Assembly (NCBI GenBank): GCA_014649575.1
Contig: BMTH01000014.1
Coordinates: 107,796-171,795 of the forward strand
Direction: 5' to 3'
Length of the DNA: 64,000 nt
Source of the DNA: Streptomyces griseoincarnatus
Lineage (GTDB): Bacteria; Actinomycetota; Actinomycetes; Streptomycetales; Streptomycetaceae
Below are positions 57,874 through 64,000 of this stretch, piece after piece (within the stretch, counting starts at the first letter, position 1; every line of letters starts with the position of its first letter). The notes below the pieces were generated by a model. The model was not told the origin of the DNA and made no database searches. It saw nothing but the letters and a program-made list of their open reading frames with translations. The translations under genes were made by a program, and so were the position numbers.

Positions 57874-58671
57874 GTGATGCGTACCGTCAGTCCCAGGAAA
57901 CCCCACTCCCATGACGACGCCCCCGAGACGACGCGTGAATTCGAGCGCCTGGCCGGTCTGCCCGACGGGCCGGAGCGCCGGAGGCTGCGCGACGACCTGG
58001 TCACGGCGTGGCTGCCGATGGCCGAGCGCATCGCCGTCAGGTTCCGGGGGCGCGGAGAGGCCCTGGAGGACCTGTACCAGGTGGCGGCCCTGGGTCTGGT
58101 GAAGGCCGTCGACCACTACGACCCGGCGCGCGGCAACGCCTTCGAGGCGTACGCGGTGCCGACCGTCACCGGCGAGATCAAACGCCACTTCCGCGACCAC
58201 ATGTGGACGCTGCACGTGCCGCGCCGGGTGCAGGACCTGCGCAACCGGGTGCGCACCGCGGCGAAGGAGCTGTCGCAGACCACGCCGGGGCGGCCGCCCA
58301 CGGTCGCCGAGATCGCCGAGCACGCCCGGCTGACGGAGGACGAGGTGCGTACCGGGACGGAGGCCCTGGAGTGCTTCTCCGCGCTCTCGCTGGAGGCGGA
58401 GATGCCGGGCACCGACGGGTACGCCCTCGGCGACTCGATCGGCGGCCCGGACCCGGCGTACGACGCCGTCGTGGACCGGGTGGCGGTGCGGCCGTGCCTG
58501 GAGGCGCTGCCGGAGCGTGAGCGGCTCATCCTCTATCTGCGCTTCTTCAAGGGGATGACGCAGAGCGGCATCGCCGACCAGCTGGGCATCTCCCAGATGC
58601 ATGTCTCCCGCCTGCTGAGCAGCTGCTTCGCGCAGGTGCGCGAGGAGCTGGCGTCGGCCGACGCCGGCTGA
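57874..58671 (+). CDS. SigB/SigF/SigG-family RNA polymerase sigma factor
   Basis: A 265-aa group 3 sigma factor. Region 2 has EDLYQVAALGLVKAVDHYDP and FEAYAVPTVTGEIKRHFRDH, region 3 has ARLTEDEVRTGTEAL, and region 4 has RERLILYLRFFKGMTQSGIA plus the helix-turn-helix QLGISQMHVSRLLSS. It directs RNA polymerase to stress promoters and is normally held by an RsbW-type anti-sigma factor. GGGAGG lies 7 nt before GTG 57874; ATG 57877 is the next codon and an equal alternative. No rsbW/rsbV pair is adjacent. The ANTAR gene converges on its stop. Confidence 0.93.
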   Translation: MMRTVSPRKPHSHDDAPETTREFERLAGLPDGPERRRLRDDLVTAWLPMAERIAVRFRGRGEALEDLYQVAALGLVKAVDHYDPARGNAFEAYAVPTVTGEIKRHFRDHMWTLHVPRRVQDLRNRVRTAAKELSQTTPGRPPTVAEIAEHARLTEDEVRTGTEALECFSALSLEAEMPGTDGYALGDSIGGPDPAYDAVVDRVAVRPCLEALPERERLILYLRFFKGMTQSGIADQLGISQMHVSRLLSSCFAQVREELASADAG

Positions 58672-58675
58672 GCGC

Positions 58676-58996
58676 TCAGGGCTCCGGGGGGACGTCCGGG
58701 AGGCGGGTGGGGCCGAGCCGGTCGAGGGTCTCCTCGAGGACCGTGCGGACCTCGGCGGGCAGGGCGCCCGTGCGGCCCCAGACGAGGATCATGTCGGCGA
58801 TGCTGCGGAGTTTGATGTTGGTCCGCTGGGACACCTCTTTCAGCACCGTCCAGCCCTGGTCGGGCGAGACCCGCCCGAGTGCGACGACCATGCCGATGGC
58901 CTGGTCCACCACCGCGTGCGAGACGACCGCGTCCTTCAGCTGCTGGACTTCTTCCTCCAGCTGGAGGATCCGGTCCGCGCCCCCGTCCGTGGGCAT
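58676..58996 (-). CDS. ANTAR-domain RNA-binding regulator (106 aa)
   Basis: A short protein with a coiled-coil start (DRILQLEEEVQQLKDAVVSH) and an ANTAR domain (VVDQAIGMVVALGRVSPDQG, VLKEVSQRTNIKLRSIADMI). It lacks a fused sensor, so dimerisation through the coiled coil or a partner may control it. The ATG at 58996 is chosen because GGAGGTGACC leads directly to it; GTG 59002 overlaps the ribosome site. It converges on the sigma factor gene with 4 nt between stops. Confidence 0.87.
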   Translation of the reverse strand: MPTDGGADRILQLEEEVQQLKDAVVSHAVVDQAIGMVVALGRVSPDQGWTVLKEVSQRTNIKLRSIADMILVWGRTGALPAEVRTVLEETLDRLGPTRLPDVPPEP

Positions 58997-59138
58997 GGTC
59001 ACCTCCGGTTCCGGTGTGCCGCTGCCGCGGCGCCTTCGCCAAGTGCTTGAGTGCCTTCACCCGGTGTCCGATCCCTCCATGGTCGCCATACGGTCCGCCC
59101 TCTGCCACCGGGGTGGACCACGGGTGGCCCGGGTCACC

Positions 59139-59162
59139 GTTTCGGGGCCGCCGCCGGGGTAC
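59139..59162 (+). promoter_or_regulatory. Predicted SigB-type promoter of the VOC gene
   Basis: GTTT, 14-nt spacer, GGGTAC matches the Streptomyces SigB consensus fully. It lies about 85 nt upstream of the start codon at 59248. Confidence 0.6.
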
Positions 59163-59247
59163 TCGGCAGGCGCCCGGGCCGGTGCCCCACGGACACTGGT
59201 GACATCCGGGTGGCTGCCGGGCCGACGAGATCAGGAACGCGACTGCT

Positions 59248-60051
59248 ATGAACCACGACATGACCTCCCCCGCCGGCGCGACGGGCGTCGTCTCGACGGA
59301 CGCCGTCTACGGCGCCCCCTGCTGGGTGAGTCTGACCAGCCGCGACCTGCAGAGCACCGAGGAGTTCTACAGCGCCGTGCTCGGCTGGGAGTGGCGTCCC
59401 ATGCGGCTGGGCGACCGGTTCCGCGTCGCCCTGGCGAACGGCCGGCCGGTGGCCGGGATCGGCGCCGTGGCCGGCATGTGGCAGATGGCGGTGGCGTGGA
59501 CGCCGTACTTCGCGGTGCGCAGCGCCGACGAGGCCGCCGCGCGGGTGCAGGAGCGCGGCGGGACCGCGGCGGTGGGCCCGATCTCGCTGCCGCCTGGCCG
59601 TGCCGCGCTGCTCGCCGACCGGGACGGGGCGACGTTCGGGGTGTGGGAGGGCGCGCTGTTCAGCGACTGGCCCACCTGGCGCCGGGCGCAGCTGGCGTTC
59701 ATCCGGCTGCACACCCGGGACGCCTTCGACGCGGCGATCTTCTACGGCGAGGTCTTCGACTGGGCGTCCGGCAGGCCGGGCGGCTGCGAGGTGCACTACG
59801 AGGGCGAGGAAGTGGTGCTGCGCAGCCAGGGCGACGTGGTGGCGCGCATCGAGTCGGGCGCGCTGGGGTCGGCCCCGGATCCGCGGATCCGGCCGCACTG
59901 GCAGGTTCACTTCGCCGTGACGGACGTGGCCGCCTGCGCCCGCGTCGCCGAGGAGCGGGGCGGCACGGTGCTCGAGCTGGGCCCCGAGGAGGCGGTGCTG
60001 AGCGACAACGAGGGCGCCCGTTTCACGGTCACCTCGCGCCGCGAGCGCTGA
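59248..60051 (+). CDS. VOC-family (glyoxalase/bleomycin-resistance fold) protein
   Basis: A 267-aa protein with two vicinal-oxygen-chelate modules. Module 1 (about 22-135) starts APCWVSLTSRDLQSTEEFYS with VLGWEWR; module 2 (about 145-265) has AFIRLHTRDAFDAAIFYGEV and WQVHFAVTDVAACARVAEER. Both lack some canonical His/Glu metal ligands, so it may bind rather than convert its ligand; hydroxylase-like names given to relatives are unproven. AGGAA lies upstream of ATG 59248. A full SigB promoter upstream suggests a stress role. Confidence 0.8.
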   Translation: MNHDMTSPAGATGVVSTDAVYGAPCWVSLTSRDLQSTEEFYSAVLGWEWRPMRLGDRFRVALANGRPVAGIGAVAGMWQMAVAWTPYFAVRSADEAAARVQERGGTAAVGPISLPPGRAALLADRDGATFGVWEGALFSDWPTWRRAQLAFIRLHTRDAFDAAIFYGEVFDWASGRPGGCEVHYEGEEVVLRSQGDVVARIESGALGSAPDPRIRPHWQVHFAVTDVAACARVAEERGGTVLELGPEEAVLSDNEGARFTVTSRRER

Positions 60052-60072
60052 TCCCTCCCCGGGGCCGCCCGG

Positions 60073-62213
<2,141 letters not shown>

Positions 62214-62217
<4 letters not shown>

Positions 62218-62726
62218 CGGACCTCCTCCAGGAGGCCGCCCGGCGTTCGGACCCGGGCGGTGACCGTGGTGACGTTCACCTCGCGGGGCACGTCCAGGCC
62301 CTCGCTCTCGCGCGGGTCGGGCGCGGTGGGCACCAGGGGCACGCGTTCGCCGGCGCGGGCGCGCTGCGAGAACCAGATGACCTTGCTGCCGGTCTCGGTG
62401 GCGCAGCAGCCCCAGCCGTCGCTGCTGGCGGCCAGGTGCTCAAGGCAGCCCCGCAGTTCCTGGTCGGGGCGCAGCGCGCGGTCGTTGTCCGCGATCGCCG
62501 TGATGAGGTGCTGGCCGTTCCACCACATCTCGATGGAGGTGTTCTTGTCGGTGGCGTGCTCGTCGATGGCGCGGAGCAGCATCTCGGTGCCGCCACAGAC
62601 GGGCTCCATGAGGTTGTCCAGATCCCAGTACCGGAGGTGAGCGGCCAGTATCCGGCTGACCTGTCCCACCCTCTCCGGGCTGACTTCCACGTCGAGGTGG
62701 TAGTAGCAGGGCACTGCGGTCTTCAT
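62214..62726 (-). CDS. Degenerate RsbW-like ATPase-fold protein, coupled to GlgX
   Basis: A 170-aa protein with the outline of a GHKL/RsbW ATPase (VGQVSRILAAHLRYWDLDNL, LITAIADNDRALRPDQELRG, GWGCCATETGSKVIWFS). The N-box reads GGTEMLLRAIDEH, lacking the ATP-binding asparagine, and the G-box glycines are missing, so kinase activity is doubtful. The last 45 residues are a beta-like tail. GGAGCC precedes ATG 62726, and its stop overlaps the glgX start (GTGA). It may be a regulator or binding partner for GlgX. Confidence 0.65.
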
Positions 62727-63087
62727 CGTCGTTGGCTCCTCACCGCGAAGCTCGCGCTCCTCCCGTCCGGCGGACGGGCCCCCGAACACGGAACGTGAGC
62801 GGGTGTCGCTTCTGAGTCACCTTCAGACTGAGGGGGTTGGTCCATTCGTGCAACACGAGCGCACGGGTGAGACGGACGGTGCCGCATCTGAGCACACCGG
62901 AACCGTCTGACCTGCGACGCTCACCACAGATCGATGGTTGAAACACCAACAAGACGTTGGGTCACTGTCCGTGCACCATGAGTGAAGACCTCGATCGCCG
63001 TTACGGGTCCGTGCACCGGTGCGCACGGCTCCGCCCCGACCGTCGGGACAACGCGCACCCATCGAGCCCCGGAAAGGTGAACGGCGC
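62727..63087. other. 361-nt divergent intergenic region
   Basis: It separates the ATPase-like/glgX operon from the DUF5133/glgE genes. AT-richer at 62930-62960. Short imperfect dyads (TCTGA…TCAGA near 62802) are seen, but I recognise no defined operator or gene. Confidence 0.5.
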
Positions 63088-63390
63088 ATGCTGCTACCCG
63101 CAAAAGCCGAAGTTGCCCGGCAGTTGCGTCGCTATCGGGCCTGGGAGCGCGTGATGCTGGCCGCCCCCGCCGACCACACGGTGCGGGCGACCTTCGAGGA
63201 CTCCGGCTACACCCTCTGCGTACTGATGGGGAAGCGCTGTGCGCGGGAGGCGGCCGACGCCGCGGAACGGTACCTGCGCACCACGCTCGTCACCTATCTG
63301 CAGGAACAGAACGACCGGCCCCGTCCGGCCGCCACGGTCCGGCGCGGCCCGCCCGCCGTCGAGCGGCGCTCCCCGGCGGGAAGGCAATGA
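63088..63390 (+). CDS. DUF5133-family protein (100 aa)
   Basis: A Streptomyces-specific small protein starting MLLPAKAEVARQLRRYRAWE, with TLCVLMGKRCAREAADAAER in the middle and a basic disordered tail. Function unknown; members occur beside stress or metabolic genes. GGAAAGGTGAACG precedes ATG 63088. It is 73 nt upstream of glgE on the same strand. Confidence 0.78.
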   Translation: MLLPAKAEVARQLRRYRAWERVMLAAPADHTVRATFEDSGYTLCVLMGKRCAREAADAAERYLRTTLVTYLQEQNDRPRPAATVRRGPPAVERRSPAGRQ

Positions 63391-63463
63391 CCTTCCCGCC
63401 TCCATGTGGTCCCCCGCCCGGGCGCCTGCCCGGGCATCACGAGCGGCGGAGGTGCACAGGCCC

Positions 63464-64000
63464 ATGAAGACGACCCCGACCATCGGTCGTGTCCCGGTAC
63501 GGGACGTCCGGCCGTGCGTCGACCGCGGCAGGCGGCCGGCGAAGGCCGTCGTCGGTGAGGCGTTCGAGGTGACGGCGAGCGTGTTCCGGGAGGGGCACGA
63601 CGCGGTGGCGGCCAACGTGGTGCTGAAGGATCCGGAGGGGCGTCCGGGTCCGTTCACGCCGATGCGGGAGCTGGCGCCGGGCTCGGACCGGTGGGGCGCG
63701 GAGGTGGTCGCGGACGCGCCCGGCCACTGGACGTACCGCGTCGAGGCCTGGGGCGACCCCGTGACGACCTGGCGGCACGTCGCCACCGTCAAGGTTCCGG
63801 CGGGCATCGACACCGGGCTGGTCCTGGAGGAGGGCGCCGGCCTCTTCGCGCGCGCCGCCGCCGGGGTGCCGCGCGACGCGGGACAGGACGTGATCCTGGA
63901 AGCGGCCGCGATCCTGGGCGACGACACCCTCCCCTGTGCCACCCGGCTGGCGGCGGCGTTGACGCCGGAGGTGGACGCGGTGCTGGCGAAGCACCCGTTG
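63464..64000 (+). CDS. glgE: Maltosyltransferase GlgE, N-terminal part (3' end outside window)
   Basis: The first 179 residues of GlgE, which extends alpha-1,4-glucan with maltose 1-phosphate. The start MKTTPTIGRVPVRDVRPCVD, the beta-sandwich block AFEVTASVFREGHDAVAANV and TWRHVATVKVPAGIDTGLVL are the N-terminal domain (DUF3416) of the enzyme. GGAGGTG lies 11 nt before ATG 63464. The gene runs off the right edge, so catalytic residues are not visible. Confidence 0.92.
   Translation, partial: MKTTPTIGRVPVRDVRPCVDRGRRPAKAVVGEAFEVTASVFREGHDAVAANVVLKDPEGRPGPFTPMRELAPGSDRWGAEVVADAPGHWTYRVEAWGDPVTTWRHVATVKVPAGIDTGLVLEEGAGLFARAAAGVPRDAGQDVILEAAAILGDDTLPCATRLAAALTPEVDAVLAKHPL

Overview
The window is chromosomal DNA of a Streptomyces-type actinomycete. 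GC is very high, codon third positions are almost all G or C, and GTG and TTG starts are frequent. The gene families also fit: ANTAR and SpoIIE regulators, a streptogrisin-type protease, DUF5133, GlgE and CebR boxes. I see no rRNA, tRNA, CRISPR array, transposase or integrase, so this looks like accessory but stable chromosome.

Layout. 1-4 kb: signalling genes (GAF-ANTAR protein, PAS/GAF/SpoIIE phosphatase). 4.3-9.4 kb: a LAETG-anchored DUF1996 surface protein, an AA10 LPMO and a GNAT acetyltransferase like the C-terminal domain of human O-GlcNAcase. The LPMO and GNAT each have a perfect 14-bp CebR operator; a YihY membrane protein follows. 9.4-19.8 kb: small enzymes, a Rv1733c-type protein, a Zn alcohol dehydrogenase, a very long CtpI-like P-type ATPase with a small membrane partner, and a nucleotidyltransferase-BON-metallophosphoesterase operon. 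20-23.2 kb: secreted PhoD phosphatase and a protease with a chitin-binding domain. 23.3-28.6 kb: a CYP152 fatty-acid P450, then a tightly overlapping operon of a 62-aa microprotein, an unknown protein, two DUF6895-like paralogues and an SxxK serine hydrolase. This is the best candidate for an undescribed system. 29.3-36.7 kb: a heptose/carbamoyl glycoconjugate cluster with two tiny bridging ORFs. 36.9-49.7 kb: transporter, DoxX proteins, catalase, PucR regulator and assorted enzymes. 49.7-54.9 kb: a decayed LigD-like fragment, a SpoIIE/ATPase fusion, a peroxiredoxin-DoxX pair, MarR and an ATP-dependent DNA ligase. 55-60 kb: NPP1 protein, a second-type HemC, a SigB-family sigma factor, an ANTAR protein and a VOC protein. 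60-64 kb: glycogen metabolism (GlgX, a degenerate ATPase-like protein, DUF5133, start of GlgE).

How the genes may work together. A SigB-family sigma gene lies at 57.9 kb, and several intergenic sequences match the Streptomyces SigB consensus (GNNT, 14-16 nt, GGGTAC). They precede the VOC gene, the nucleotidyltransferase-BON-phosphoesterase operon, the catalase and a 78-aa gene, with a weaker match before the sigma gene itself. With two SpoIIE phosphatases, the window reads as a general-stress neighbourhood. Two clusters of a 20-bp repeat (core GCGCGGTTCCCCGCGCCCCT) lie in the intergenic regions at 17.9 and 36.8 kb.

All assignments come from reading the sequence and from recalled family signatures. 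No search was run.
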